DNA of 64,000 nt from Cryobacterium soli (lineage in GTDB: Bacteria > Actinomycetota > Actinomycetes > Actinomycetales > Microbacteriaceae): contig NZ_CP030033.1 of NCBI RefSeq assembly GCF_003611035.1, positions 3,348,001 to 3,412,000 on the forward strand, written 5' to 3'. Of the stretch, positions 1-8,741 are shown in pieces; the stretch's first letter is position 1; each line of letters opens with the position of its first letter. The notes under the pieces were generated by a model. The model had not been told where the DNA came from. It worked only from the letters and a program-made list of their open reading frames with translations, and made no database searches. A program made the translations under genes and the position numbers.

Positions 1-949
1 CAACGTCACGGCCATCTGCACCACGGATGACCCGGCCGACGACCTGCACTGGCACGAACTACTGAAGACCGAGAAGGCCTTCACCGTCGTCCCGGCGTTC
101 CGCCCCGACAAGGCCATCAACATCCACGCCGCCGGCTACGCCGACTATCTCGTCACCCTCGGCGCATCCGCCGGCGTGAAGATCGGTGCCTTCGCCGACA
201 TCGTCGCCGCCCTGTCCGCCCGGGTGGACTTCTTCCACTCCATGGGCGCCCGGCTGTCCGACCACGCCCTCGACACCGTCGTGTACGCCGAAGCGACCGA
301 GGCCGAACTCGACACCATCGTCGCCGCGGCCATCGACGGCGGCGCCCTCAGCGACACCCAGATCGCCCAGTACCGCACCGCGATCCTACAGGCGTTGATG
401 CGCCTGTACACGGCGAAGAACTGGACCATGCAGCTGCACCTGCACGCCCTGCGCAACACCAACCGGCGCATGCTCGACATCCTCGGCCCCGACACCGGCT
501 ACGACGGGATGAACGACCGCCCCGTCGCCGAACCGCTGGCCGCGCTGTTCGACTCGATGGAGTCCGAAGACTCGATTCCGCGCACCATGCTCTACTCGCT
601 CAACCCCAACGATTACCTGCCGTTGGTGACCCTGATGGGCTCGTACCAGAAGGACACCGTGCAGAAGATGCAGCTCGGCAGCGCCTGGTGGCACAACGAC
701 ACCCGCTCCGGCATGCGTCTGCAATTGCAGACTTTCGCCGACGGGAGCCTGCTGTCGAACTTCGTCGGGATGCTCACCGACTCACGCAGCTTCCTTTCCT
801 ACCCGCGGCACGAATACTTCCGCCGTATCCTCTGCGAGCTCATCGGCGAATGGGTCGAACTCGGCGAAGTCCCCGACGACGAAGCGATCCTCGGCCGGAT
901 GGTCGAGGACATCTCGTACAACAACGCGCACACCTACTTCGGCCTCTAA
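1..949 (+). CDS. uxaC: Glucuronate isomerase, C-terminal part (5' end outside window)
   Basis: Uronate isomerase converts D-glucuronate to D-fructuronate and D-galacturonate to D-tagaturonate, the first cytoplasmic step of hexuronate catabolism. The reading frame is open from base 2, so the gene begins upstream; about 315 C-terminal residues are present. Family landmarks are ICTTDDP and an early PAFRPDKA, then LHLHALRNTNRR, a TMLYSLNP stretch, a GSAWWHND segment and RHEYFRRILCELIGEW near the end. These are characteristic of UxaC in the amidohydrolase superfamily. It heads a same-strand run with a sugar symporter, altronate dehydratase, KDG kinase and KDPG aldolase, which supports the role. 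The gene for the next reductase step (uxaB or uxuB) is not in the window and may lie upstream. Confidence 0.95.
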   Translation, partial: NVTAICTTDDPADDLHWHELLKTEKAFTVVPAFRPDKAINIHAAGYADYLVTLGASAGVKIGAFADIVAALSARVDFFHSMGARLSDHALDTVVYAEATEAELDTIVAAAIDGGALSDTQIAQYRTAILQALMRLYTAKNWTMQLHLHALRNTNRRMLDILGPDTGYDGMNDRPVAEPLAALFDSMESEDSIPRTMLYSLNPNDYLPLVTLMGSYQKDTVQKMQLGSAWWHNDTRSGMRLQLQTFADGSLLSNFVGMLTDSRSFLSYPRHEYFRRILCELIGEWVELGEVPDDEAILGRMVEDISYNNAHTYFGL

Positions 950-1074
950 ACGGCCGTTCCGCACCACCGCACCATCCGCTGTCCCGCAGTACCCGCTATC
1001 CCGCACCACGACGAGCCGCACCGATGCGACCCGTTCTGCCTGAATATCGAGAATTGAAAGAGTGTATGTGAGTC

Positions 1075-2535
1075 ATGGCTATCCACGATGGTATTGACGT
1101 CGGCGCCTCCGCCGGCCCTGCCGGCCAGGCCGGTTCCACCACCACGATCGACGCACCCGCCGTCATCGAGCGCATTTCCACCAAGGAAAAGGTCTCGTAC
1201 GGCTTCGGTGACTTCGGCAACGGGTTCATGTTCGACCTGGGCCAGTCCTACCTGACCAAGTTCTGGATCGACACCTGCGGCATCGCCGCCGGCGTCGTGG
1301 CCCTGATCTTCTCCCTCGCCAAGATCTTCGACGCGTTCATGGACCCGATCGCGGCCGCCTACATCGACAGCCGCAAGTTCGGCAAGCGCGGCAAATTCCG
1401 CCCCGTCATGATGATCTCCTCGATCCTCCTGGGCGTGATGACCGTCGTCACCTTCACGATGCCCGACGTCACCATGGGCTGGAAGATCGCCTTCGCGGCC
1501 GGCAGCTACGCCATCTGGGGCCTCATCTACTCCTTCACCAACGACCCCTACGGGTCACTGGCCTCGGTGATGACCCGCCACGTCAAGGACCGCGCGCAGC
1601 TCGCCACCACCCGGCAGGCCGGCTCGCTCGGCGCCCAGTGGATCTGCGGTTTCGCGTTCATCCCGATCATGATGATGTTCGGCGGCATGACCGGCACCAA
1701 CTACATGTGGGCCTCCGCGGTCTTCGCCCTCATCGGCATCGCGTCCTTCTACGTCTGCTACCGCGGCACCAAGGAACGCGTCTACGTCAACCGCGCCGTG
1801 GGCTTCGAGAAGAACGGCATGAAGGACTACGCCAAGGCGATCTTCACCAACCGTCCCCTCCTCGGTCTGGTGCTGATGACCCTCTTCACGATCTCCGCCA
1901 TGAACGTGAACAACATGATGATGATCTTCTTCGCCCAGTACAACCTCGGCAACATCGCCCTGCAGCCGATCCTCAACCTCGTCATGATCGGCGCGTCCAT
2001 CATCGGCATCATGTTCGTGCCGCGCCTGGTGGCCCGGTTCGGCAAGAAGCGCACCGCCATGGGCGGGTTCATCATCGGCGTCATCGCCAACGGTCTCAAC
2101 TTCATCATCCCCACCAACCTGTGGACCTTCATGCTCCTGGTGACCATCGGCTACATGGCCCTGGCCATCCCGAACGCCGTCACCTGGGCCTTCGTCTCCG
2201 ACACCATCGACTACGGCGAATGGCACACCGGGGTGCGCAAAGAGACCATGACCTACGCGGCCTTCAACTTCTCCCGCAAGATCGCCCAGTCCATCGCCGC
2301 CCTGGTGGGCGCCGGGATGCTCGCCGTCACCGGCTACATCGCTCAGGGAGCCAGCCAGTCGGAGGAGACCCTCTTCGGCATCAAGGCAGTGATGACCCTC
2401 TACCCGGCCCTCGCCCTCGCCGCCGCCGCCGTGATCGTCTACTTCCTCTACAACCTGTCCGACGACAAGTACACGTCCATCGCCCTCGACCTCGAAGCCG
2501 GCCGTTGGGAAAAGGGCATCATCGGCCAGTCCTAA
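1075..2535 (+). CDS. GPH-family (MFS) sugar/hexuronide:cation symporter
   Basis: This 486-residue polytopic membrane protein is of the glycoside-pentoside-hexuronide symporter type. It has about 12 hydrophobic segments after a soluble N-terminus of roughly 40 residues. Family marks are DAFMDPIAAAYIDSR followed by GKRGKFRP in the first cytoplasmic loop, and DTIDYGEWHTGVRKE before the last helices. The position between uxaC and altronate dehydratase suggests uptake of galacturonate, glucuronate or their oligomers; the exact substrate cannot be read from sequence. The ATG at 1075 is preceded by only a weak purine stretch (GAAAGAG). The 125 bp after uxaC hold no gene and no clear terminator, so cotranscription is likely. 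Confidence 0.88.
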   Translation: MAIHDGIDVGASAGPAGQAGSTTTIDAPAVIERISTKEKVSYGFGDFGNGFMFDLGQSYLTKFWIDTCGIAAGVVALIFSLAKIFDAFMDPIAAAYIDSRKFGKRGKFRPVMMISSILLGVMTVVTFTMPDVTMGWKIAFAAGSYAIWGLIYSFTNDPYGSLASVMTRHVKDRAQLATTRQAGSLGAQWICGFAFIPIMMMFGGMTGTNYMWASAVFALIGIASFYVCYRGTKERVYVNRAVGFEKNGMKDYAKAIFTNRPLLGLVLMTLFTISAMNVNNMMMIFFAQYNLGNIALQPILNLVMIGASIIGIMFVPRLVARFGKKRTAMGGFIIGVIANGLNFIIPTNLWTFMLLVTIGYMALAIPNAVTWAFVSDTIDYGEWHTGVRKETMTYAAFNFSRKIAQSIAALVGAGMLAVTGYIAQGASQSEETLFGIKAVMTLYPALALAAAAVIVYFLYNLSDDKYTSIALDLEAGRWEKGIIGQS

Positions 2536-2572
2536 CCGGGCCGACCGCACCTGAGTAACCAGAGCACCTAAC

Positions 2573-2582
2573 GAATCGATTC
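2573..2582. promoter_or_regulatory. Palindrome GAATCGATTC before uxaA, possible regulator site
   Basis: A perfect 10-bp palindrome with a central CG lies 2 bp before the uxaA start codon, where a ribosome binding site would be expected; no Shine-Dalgarno sequence is visible. LacI-family operators often have a central CG flanked by A/T-rich half sites, so this may be an internal operator of the hexuronate operon. A chance palindrome is possible. Confidence 0.3.
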
Positions 2583-2584
2583 TC

Positions 2585-4129
2585 ATGTCACACATTGAAA
2601 GCATCACGACCGGCACCTCCGTGCTGGTCATGGCCGAGGGCGACGACGTCGCAGTCGCCCTCCGGGACCTCCTCCCCGGCGAGTCCCTTCCCGTCGGCGA
2701 CGGCGTCCTCACCGTCACCACGCTCGTTCCGAGCGGCCACAAGATCGCCCTCACCGATATGAGCGTCGGCTCCACCGTGCACAAGTACGGCCAGTCGATC
2801 GGCGTCGCGACGGCGCCGATCCACCGCGGCGAGCAGGTGCACAGCCAGAACATCGGCATGGACCTCGCCGCCCGCACCCACGAGTTCGGCACCGTGCACA
2901 CCGAGCTGCCGAAGCCGGCCGAGCGTCGCTTCTTCGACGGCTTCCGCCGGGCCGACGGCCGGGCCGGCACCCGCAACTACATCGCAATCCTCACCACCGT
3001 CAACTGCTCCGGCACCACCGCCAAGCTCATCGCCGACCGGTTCCGCGGCGACGCCCTCGACAGGTTCGAGAACGTCGACGGCGTCATCGCGCTCACCCAC
3101 CAGAGCGGATGCGGCCTGGTCCTGGAAAGCGAAGGCGCGCAGGTACTCCTCCGCACCCTCAACGGATACGCCCGGCACCCCAATATCGCCGGTGTGCTGA
3201 TGCTCAGCCTCGGCTGCGAGATGACCCCCACCAGCCTGGTTCTGGCCGAGGGAGTCCTGCCCAGCGACACCGTCGTGGAGTCCCTCTCGATCCAGGAGAC
3301 CGGCGGCATGCGCGCCACCGTCGCCGCGGGCGTCGAGAAGATCCTCGCTCTGGCGGAGCAGATCAACACCCGCCACCGCGAACCCATCGACATCTCCGAG
3401 CTCGTGCTCGGTCTCAACTGCGGCGGCTCCGACGGCTACTCCGGCATCACCGCCAACCCGGCCCTCGGCTGGGCGTCGGACGTTCTCGTGGCGCACGGCG
3501 GAACATCCGTTCTCGCCGAAACCCCTGAGATCTACGGGGCAGAGCACCTGCTCACCGCCCGCGCCGTCACACCCGCCGTGGGTCACAAGCTGATCGAGCG
3601 GATCGACTGGTGGGAGACCTACATCCACGCCAACGGCGGCACCATGGACAACAACCCCTCCCCGGGCAACAAGGCCGGCGGCATCAGCACCATTCTCGAG
3701 AAGTCGCTGGGCGCCGTGGCCAAGGCCGGCCACGCCGACCTCGCCGCCGTGTACGAATACGCCGAACCGATCGACACCCGGGGCCTGGGGTTCATGGACA
3801 CCCCAGGCTATGACCCGGTCTCGGTCACCGGCCTCGTCGCCGGCGGCGCCACGGTCGTGGTCTTCACCACCGGCCGCGGCTCGGTCTTCGGCTGCAAGCC
3901 CACCCCGAGTATCAAGGTGGGCACCAACACCGAGCTGTTCCTGCGCCAGGGCGACGACATCGACATCGACGCCGGCCGCATCGCCGACGGCAACGCGAGC
4001 GTCGACGAGGTCGGCGCCGAGATTCTTGACATGATCATCGCCGTCGCCAGCGGCAAGCAGACCGTGAGCGAAGAGTTCAACGTGGGCCAGGAAGAGTTCG
4101 TGCCGTGGCACATCGGGGCCGTGACCTGA
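2585..4129 (+). CDS. uxaA: Altronate dehydratase (UxaA family)
   Basis: Altronate dehydratase removes water from D-altronate to give 2-keto-3-deoxygluconate. The protein has 514 residues, the usual size for the fused form. Residues 1 to about 100 form a SAF-type domain (GHKIALTDM, YGQSIGVA) and the rest is the catalytic UxaA domain with GTRNYIAILTTVNCSGT, HQSGCG, LGLNCGGSDGYSGITANPA, DNNPSPGNKAGG and FTTGRGSVFGCKPTPSIK. Conserved cysteines in CSGT, SGCG, NCGG and FGCK fit metal binding known in the family. The start has no clear ribosome site, and a palindrome sits just before it. The stop codon overlaps the start of the kinase gene (ATGA), implying translational coupling. Confidence 0.93.
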   Translation: MSHIESITTGTSVLVMAEGDDVAVALRDLLPGESLPVGDGVLTVTTLVPSGHKIALTDMSVGSTVHKYGQSIGVATAPIHRGEQVHSQNIGMDLAARTHEFGTVHTELPKPAERRFFDGFRRADGRAGTRNYIAILTTVNCSGTTAKLIADRFRGDALDRFENVDGVIALTHQSGCGLVLESEGAQVLLRTLNGYARHPNIAGVLMLSLGCEMTPTSLVLAEGVLPSDTVVESLSIQETGGMRATVAAGVEKILALAEQINTRHREPIDISELVLGLNCGGSDGYSGITANPALGWASDVLVAHGGTSVLAETPEIYGAEHLLTARAVTPAVGHKLIERIDWWETYIHANGGTMDNNPSPGNKAGGISTILEKSLGAVAKAGHADLAAVYEYAEPIDTRGLGFMDTPGYDPVSVTGLVAGGATVVVFTTGRGSVFGCKPTPSIKVGTNTELFLRQGDDIDIDAGRIADGNASVDEVGAEILDMIIAVASGKQTVSEEFNVGQEEFVPWHIGAVT

Positions 4130-5136
4130 TGGGCGACCACCACGACACGACACCCGCGGTGCTGTGCTTCGGCGAGACCATGGGTATGTTCACCCCCACC
4201 ACATCGCTGCCGCTCGACGAAGCCAGTGCCTTCACCCTGGGCACCGGCGGCGCAGAGTCCAACGTGGCCATGCACCTGGCCGAGCTCGGCCACACTGTGG
4301 CCTGGGCCAGCACGGTGGGCACCGACCCCGTCGGCAGCAAGATCGTCGCCGCGCTGCGCGGCGCCGGTGTCGACACCCGGTGGGTCGGCCGCTCATCCGA
4401 TGCACCAACAGGGCTCTACCTCAAGGAGCCCGACACCGGTAGTGGAGCCCACGTGTTCTACTACCGCCAAGGCTCGGCGGCATCCACGCTGAAGATCGCG
4501 GATGCCGTCGGCTGGCCCCTGGCCGGCGCCCGGTGGGTGCACACCACCGGCATCACCCCCGCGTTGTCGGAGTCCTGCTCCGCCCTCGTGGAGCACGTGC
4601 TCGAGCACGCCGCCGAATGGGGCGTCTCTGTCTCGTTCGACATCAACTTCCGTCCGGGCCTCTGGCCCGTGGCGGAGGCCGCACCGCGTCTGCTCGCCCT
4701 GGCCGGCAAGGCCACGGTGGTGCTCGTCGGACTCGACGAGGCCGCCGTGCTCTGGGGCTGCGTCACCGCCGCCGACGTGCGCGCCCTGCTGCCCGGCGTG
4801 CCGTACCTGGTCGTGAAGGACTCGTCGATCGACGCGACCGAGTACGCCCTGGCCGCCGACGAAACCGACACCGTCACCGTGGTGCCGGCCCGCCGGGTCG
4901 AGGTCGTCGAACCCGTGGGGGCCGGCGACGCCTTCGCGGCAGGCTATCTGTCCAGCCTGATACTCGCGGCCCCCTCCGCCGAACGACTCGAACGCGGCCA
5001 CTCCCGCGCCGCGTGGGCGCTAGGCAGTCGCGAAGACTTCCGGCCCGGGCTCGGCCGGCGCATGTCGGCCGACGAACCCACCGATCACACACACGCCACG
5101 GCACACGCCGAACGCGTCGCAGCCCTCAGGAGATGA
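4129..5136 (+). CDS. kdgK: 2-keto-3-deoxygluconate kinase (PfkB family)
   Basis: A 335-residue PfkB/ribokinase-family sugar kinase. It opens with a LCFGETMGMF strand, has the N-terminal glycine-rich GTGGAESNVAMHLAELG and ends with the C-terminal signature VEPVGAGDAFAAGYL, whose GAGD (about residues 264-267) carries the catalytic aspartate. Context identifies the substrate: the preceding enzyme makes 2-keto-3-deoxygluconate and the next gene cleaves its 6-phosphate. A GTG 24 bases upstream is in frame, but the ATG at 4129 overlaps the uxaA stop by 4 bases, the typical coupled arrangement, so I chose it. Other 2-keto-sugar kinases would look similar. Confidence 0.9.
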   Translation: MGDHHDTTPAVLCFGETMGMFTPTTSLPLDEASAFTLGTGGAESNVAMHLAELGHTVAWASTVGTDPVGSKIVAALRGAGVDTRWVGRSSDAPTGLYLKEPDTGSGAHVFYYRQGSAASTLKIADAVGWPLAGARWVHTTGITPALSESCSALVEHVLEHAAEWGVSVSFDINFRPGLWPVAEAAPRLLALAGKATVVLVGLDEAAVLWGCVTAADVRALLPGVPYLVVKDSSIDATEYALAADETDTVTVVPARRVEVVEPVGAGDAFAAGYLSSLILAAPSAERLERGHSRAAWALGSREDFRPGLGRRMSADEPTDHTHATAHAERVAALRR

Positions 5137-5141
5137 CCCGC

Positions 5142-5783
5142 ATGACCGCACCAGCCAGCACCATCCAGCCCTTCAGCACCGACCAGTGGTTCCCCCGGGA
5201 CTTCTTCCGGGTTCCCGTGATCGCCGTGTTCCGCGGACTGTCCGCCGCCGAGGCCGTGCGCCTGTCGGTGCGAGCCTGGGACGCCGGCGTCGAGCACGTC
5301 GAGATCCCGATCCAGACCAGCGACGCCGTCCCCGTGCTGCAGGCCGTGGCGGATGCCGCCGCCGAACGCGGACTTGTCATCGGCGCCGGCACCGTCACCA
5401 CACTGGAGCAGCTCGACGCCGCCACCAATGTGGGCGTCGCCTTCACCGTCTCACCCGGACTCGACCCGGCGATCGTGGCCGAGAGCGTGCGCCGCGGCAT
5501 CCCGCACCTGCCGGGCATCGCCACCGCCACAGAGATCCTGCAGGCCCGCGCTCTTGGGCTCAGCTGGGTCAAGGCGTTCCCTGCCTCCCTTCTCGGCGCC
5601 GCCTGGGTGAAAGCCCAGAAAGGTCCATACCCCGAGACGAACTTCATCGCCACGGGTGGTGTCACCGCGCTCAACGCTCCGGAGTTCCTCGCTGCCGGCA
5701 CCAGCGTCGTTGGGCTGTCCGGCGCCTTCGCCGACGACGCCCAGCTCGACCTCGTACGCGCTCTGATCGCTCGCTCGCGCTAG
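5142..5783 (+). CDS. eda: 2-keto-3-deoxy-6-phosphogluconate (KDPG) aldolase
   Basis: A class I aldolase of 213 residues that splits KDPG into pyruvate and glyceraldehyde-3-phosphate. Visible features are VIAVFRG at the first strand, VEIPIQTSDA (normally IEVT in many homologs), VIGAGTVTT, SPGLDPAIV, and VKAFPAS, where the lysine at about residue 144 forms the Schiff base; FIATGGV follows in the phosphate site. Two in-frame ATG codons exist, 5133 and 5142. AGGAG at 5128-5132 is 9 bases from the second and touches the first, so 5142 is preferred. This is the last gene of the hexuronate operon. Confidence 0.93.
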   Translation: MTAPASTIQPFSTDQWFPRDFFRVPVIAVFRGLSAAEAVRLSVRAWDAGVEHVEIPIQTSDAVPVLQAVADAAAERGLVIGAGTVTTLEQLDAATNVGVAFTVSPGLDPAIVAESVRRGIPHLPGIATATEILQARALGLSWVKAFPASLLGAAWVKAQKGPYPETNFIATGGVTALNAPEFLAAGTSVVGLSGAFADDAQLDLVRALIARSR

Positions 5784-5805
5784 CCCGGTCGACGCCGGCC
5801 GTTGC

Positions 5806-5811
5806 TAGGCT
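5806..5811 (+). promoter_or_regulatory. -10 box TAGGCT of the GGDEF-EAL gene
   Basis: TAGGCT fits the actinobacterial TANNNT -10 pattern and is followed by a purine-rich leader with a GGGGGAG ribosome site before the GTG at 5837. No convincing -35 is visible. The same hexamer precedes the second GGDEF gene at 8710. Confidence 0.5.
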
Positions 5812-5836
5812 GAGCGAAGACATGAGGGGGAGTCAC

Positions 5837-8152
5837 GTGCGGGTGAACGGGCGTGGCACGGCTTGGTCGGGCACTGCCCGGGCGGGCATCCCCCGGCTGG
5901 GCGCGAACGGTCACGGGCTCGGCGAGCGATGGCCGATCTGGCTCGTGTTCGCCCTCGTCGCGGCGTACACCATCGGGCTGCTGCTACACGGGGACGGCCC
6001 GAACCCCCTCGTCGACACCTGGTTGGGCGAACTCACCCAGTGGGCCCCCGTCGCGGTGTTCTGGGTCGCCACGGTGCGCACCGGCTTCGCCAGGGGAGAC
6101 GTGCTCTTCGCCACCCTTGCGGTCACGCTCAACGCCGCCGCCGACACTTTCTACGTCACGGCTATGAGCGCCGGCGGCGAACTGCCGTTCCCGTCCCCGG
6201 CCGACGTGGGTTACCTCCTGTTCTATCCGCTGATGCTCGCCGCCCTGGTGGCGCTCGTGCGCAGCCAGATGCGCGGACTGGCCTGGTCGGTTCTCCTGGA
6301 CAGCGCCGTCGGCGCCATCGGTTCCGCCGCCATCCTCACGGCGCTGCTCGGGCCGGTGCTCTCGTCGGCCGTCGACGAGTCGGAGATTCTGGCCACGGCA
6401 GTCGCGGTGGCGTACCCGGTGTTCGACCTGCTCCTCGTGGCCGCCGTCGCCGGCATCGCCGCCGCCCCTGCGCTCACCATCGGGCGCCGCTGGACCTTCC
6501 TGGTCGGCGGTCTCCTGGTGTTCGCCGCGGCCGACATCGTCTACGCGCTGCTAGAGGTGGACGGCCTCTACCTGGTCGGTCTTCCCCTCGACGCCGCCTG
6601 GGCGCTGGGCCTGGCGCTCATGGCCGTGTGGGTCAACGCGGCGGGGCGACCGAACAGCCGGCCCGCGCTCGGCACCTCGAAGACCCCCTCGCTCTTCGTC
6701 CCGGCCGTCGCCGTCGCCTCGGGCCTGGGCGTGCTCGTGCTCGGCACCCAGGTGGCCCAGCCGGTGCTCGCCGTCATCCTGGCCGGCCTCACCGTGGCCC
6801 TCGCCGCGATCCCGCTGGTATTCCGGCAGCGGATGCTGCGCCGGCAGTCCCGCACCGACGACCTGACCGGCCTGCCCAACCGGCGAGCCCTCTACGCGGA
6901 TGCGCCCGCGCTGCTCGTCGTCGGCCGTACCGCGGCCCGGCAGCGGCACAGCGCCCTGATGCTGCTCGACCTCGACAGGTTCAAGGAGGTCAACGACAGC
7001 CTCGGCCACGACGTGGGCGACCGGCTGCTCGTGCAGGTGAGCGCCCGGCTGGCGGCGGCGCTGCCGCCGAATGCCCGGCTGGCCCGCCTCGGCGGCGACG
7101 AGTTCGCCATCCTGCTCGCCGGCGCCGGCGAGGCCGGGGCCACCGTCGTGGCGCTGGGCCTGCGCGATGCGCTCGCCCCAACATTCGCCCTCGACGGCCT
7201 GTCGGTGCAGACCAGCGTGAGCATCGGCATCGCGCTGTTTCCCGAGCAGGGGCACGACCTCAGCGACCTGCTGCGCCGCGCCGATATGGCGATGTACCGG
7301 GCCAAGGCCAATCGGCTGGGTCATCACGTGTACCGCTCAGAGGACGACAGCCACGGGGACACCCGGCTGCGCACCCTGCAGGAATTGCGCACGGCGCTGA
7401 GCGAGGACCAGCTGGTGGTGTACTACCAGCCCAAGGTCGAGATGCAGAGCAACGCCGTGATCGGAGTGGAGGCGCTCGTGCGCTGGCAGCACCCGACCCG
7501 GGGGCTGCTGCTGCCCGAGGAGTTCCTCGACCTCGTCGAGGAATCGGGGCTGATGCACAGCCTCACCCGGATCGTGCTCACCAAGGCGCTCGACCAGGCT
7601 GCGCTCTGGCAGGCTCAGGGTCGTACGCTGCCCATCGCCGTCAATATGTCGGCCAGCTCCCTCGTCGACGTGGATCTGCCGGAGGAGATCGCGGACATGG
7701 TCGCCGCCCGAGCGCTGCCGCCCTCGTCGCTGATGCTGGAGATCACCGAGGACTTCCTGATGAGCGACCGGGACCGGGCCAGGGCCGTGCTGTTCCGGCT
7801 GCGCGAGGCGGGCATCCAGATCTCGGTGGACGACTTCGGCACCGGCTACAGCTCGCTGTCGTACCTCCGCGACCTGCCCATCGACGAACTGAAACTCGAC
7901 AGGTCGTTCGTGCTCCCCATGGCCGGCGACGCGCGCGCCTCCTCACTCGTGGCGTCCACCATCGAACTGGCCCACAGTCTGGGCCTCCGCATGGTGGCTG
8001 AAGGCGTCGAAAGCGGTGTGGCGTACGACGAACTGGCCCGGTACGGCTGCGACCTCGCCCAGGGGTTCTTCATGTCGCAGCCGGTTCCGGCGCCGGAACT
8101 CGAGAACTGGTTGGCGGCCCGACCAGCCCTCGAGTCGTCAAACGATATCTGA
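5837..8152 (+). CDS. Membrane GGDEF-EAL protein (c-di-GMP synthase/phosphodiesterase)
   Basis: A 771-residue protein predicted to control cyclic di-GMP. The N-terminal part up to about residue 330 contains roughly eight to ten hydrophobic segments. The GGDEF domain has RLGGDEFAILL with GGDEF at about residue 419; no RxxD inhibitory site is visible ahead of it. The EAL domain starts near residue 540 with VEALVRW, and keeps the expected catalytic residues in PIAVNMSASS, MLEITED, DDFGTGYSS, LKLDRSF and VAEGVES. Both halves therefore look catalytically intact, so net activity cannot be predicted. GTG 5837 has GGGGGAG 5 bases upstream; an ATG at 5822 is in frame but lies before that site. Its 3' end overlaps the convergent gene by 15 bases. 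Confidence 0.9.
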   Translation: MRVNGRGTAWSGTARAGIPRLGANGHGLGERWPIWLVFALVAAYTIGLLLHGDGPNPLVDTWLGELTQWAPVAVFWVATVRTGFARGDVLFATLAVTLNAAADTFYVTAMSAGGELPFPSPADVGYLLFYPLMLAALVALVRSQMRGLAWSVLLDSAVGAIGSAAILTALLGPVLSSAVDESEILATAVAVAYPVFDLLLVAAVAGIAAAPALTIGRRWTFLVGGLLVFAAADIVYALLEVDGLYLVGLPLDAAWALGLALMAVWVNAAGRPNSRPALGTSKTPSLFVPAVAVASGLGVLVLGTQVAQPVLAVILAGLTVALAAIPLVFRQRMLRRQSRTDDLTGLPNRRALYADAPALLVVGRTAARQRHSALMLLDLDRFKEVNDSLGHDVGDRLLVQVSARLAAALPPNARLARLGGDEFAILLAGAGEAGATVVALGLRDALAPTFALDGLSVQTSVSIGIALFPEQGHDLSDLLRRADMAMYRAKANRLGHHVYRSEDDSHGDTRLRTLQELRTALSEDQLVVYYQPKVEMQSNAVIGVEALVRWQHPTRGLLLPEEFLDLVEESGLMHSLTRIVLTKALDQAALWQAQGRTLPIAVNMSASSLVDVDLPEEIADMVAARALPPSSLMLEITEDFLMSDRDRARAVLFRLREAGIQISVDDFGTGYSSLSYLRDLPIDELKLDRSFVLPMAGDARASSLVASTIELAHSLGLRMVAEGVESGVAYDELARYGCDLAQGFFMSQPVPAPELENWLAARPALESSNDI

Positions 8153-8551
8153 GCGCGCCTGAGTGTTGCCCAGCGCGCGGTCCTTCAGAACCGCGTACTC
8201 GCCCTGCGTGATGGCGCCGCTGTCCAGGAGGTTCTTGGCCTGGGCGATGTCCTGGGCTGGGTTGCTGCCGGCGACCGAACGGATGTAGTCGTCGGTGCTT
8301 GCCCGCTCCTGCATGCCGGCCTTGGCCTGGCGCTCTGCCATACCGCGCCCGCGCGCGATCACGTAGACCAGCACCGTGAGGATCGGTACGAAGACCAGGA
8401 AGATCAGCCACACAGCCTTCAGCCATCCGTTGAGCTCGCGATCCCGGAACACGTCGATGATCACGGCGAAGAGTGCGAACAGGTAGGACACGAACACGAA
8501 TGTCCAAAAGAAGAATCCGATGAAATCCCAGAAACTAGACCAGAAACTCAT
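8138..8551 (-). CDS. Small PLDc_N/SHOCT-type membrane protein
   Basis: A 137-residue protein with two hydrophobic segments near the N-terminus (about residues 8-32 and 45-65), the second ending in a VYVIARGRGMAER motif as in PLDc_N-type proteins. A short C-terminal SHOCT-like module follows, with AQAKNLLDSGAITQGEYAVLKDR (AKNLLDSGAIT and EYAVLK are the tell-tale parts). The function of such proteins is unknown. The ATG at 8551 is chosen because GAAAGG lies about 10 bases upstream; a GTG three codons earlier would leave almost no spacing. The stop lies inside the 3' end of the convergent GGDEF-EAL gene. Confidence 0.75.
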   Translation of the reverse strand: MSFWSSFWDFIGFFFWTFVFVSYLFALFAVIIDVFRDRELNGWLKAVWLIFLVFVPILTVLVYVIARGRGMAERQAKAGMQERASTDDYIRSVAGSNPAQDIAQAKNLLDSGAITQGEYAVLKDRALGNTQARSDIV

Positions 8552-8709
8552 GGTCGGCACCCTTTCTCGGTAACGTCTGGCCGAGGTCCTGCCGCCGCTG
8601 GGGGCAGCGTGTCACAGTCCTCGACTGCTCTTCACGGTAATCACACAGGCAGGTTCTGGATCACCCGGACTGGGTGAGAAACACCGGGGTGTTGGCCTGT
8701 GGCGGCGGC

Positions 8710-8715
8710 TAGGCT
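8710..8715 (+). promoter_or_regulatory. -10 box TAGGCT of the TPR-GGDEF gene
   Basis: TAGGCT at 8710 is followed by GGGGCGAAACAGGGGGAG, with the ribosome site just before the GTG at 8742. The layout nearly copies that ahead of the other GGDEF gene at 5806. Confidence 0.5.
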
Positions 8716-8741
8716 GGGGCGAAACAGGGGGAGTGATCGCG

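Noticed and set aside
1555..2976. 473-codon minus-strand open frame across the symporter and uxaA genes
   Set aside because: It is antisense to two well-recognised genes, has Arg/Gly/His-rich shadow composition and no family motifs.
2588..4153. 521-codon minus-strand frame opposite uxaA
   Set aside because: Antisense to altronate dehydratase; Gly/Val/Asp-rich shadow of GC-rich codons with no domain.
5863..8001. 712-codon plus-strand frame overlapping the GGDEF-EAL gene
   Set aside because: Arg/Pro-rich out-of-frame shadow; the real frame carries intact GGDEF and EAL motifs.
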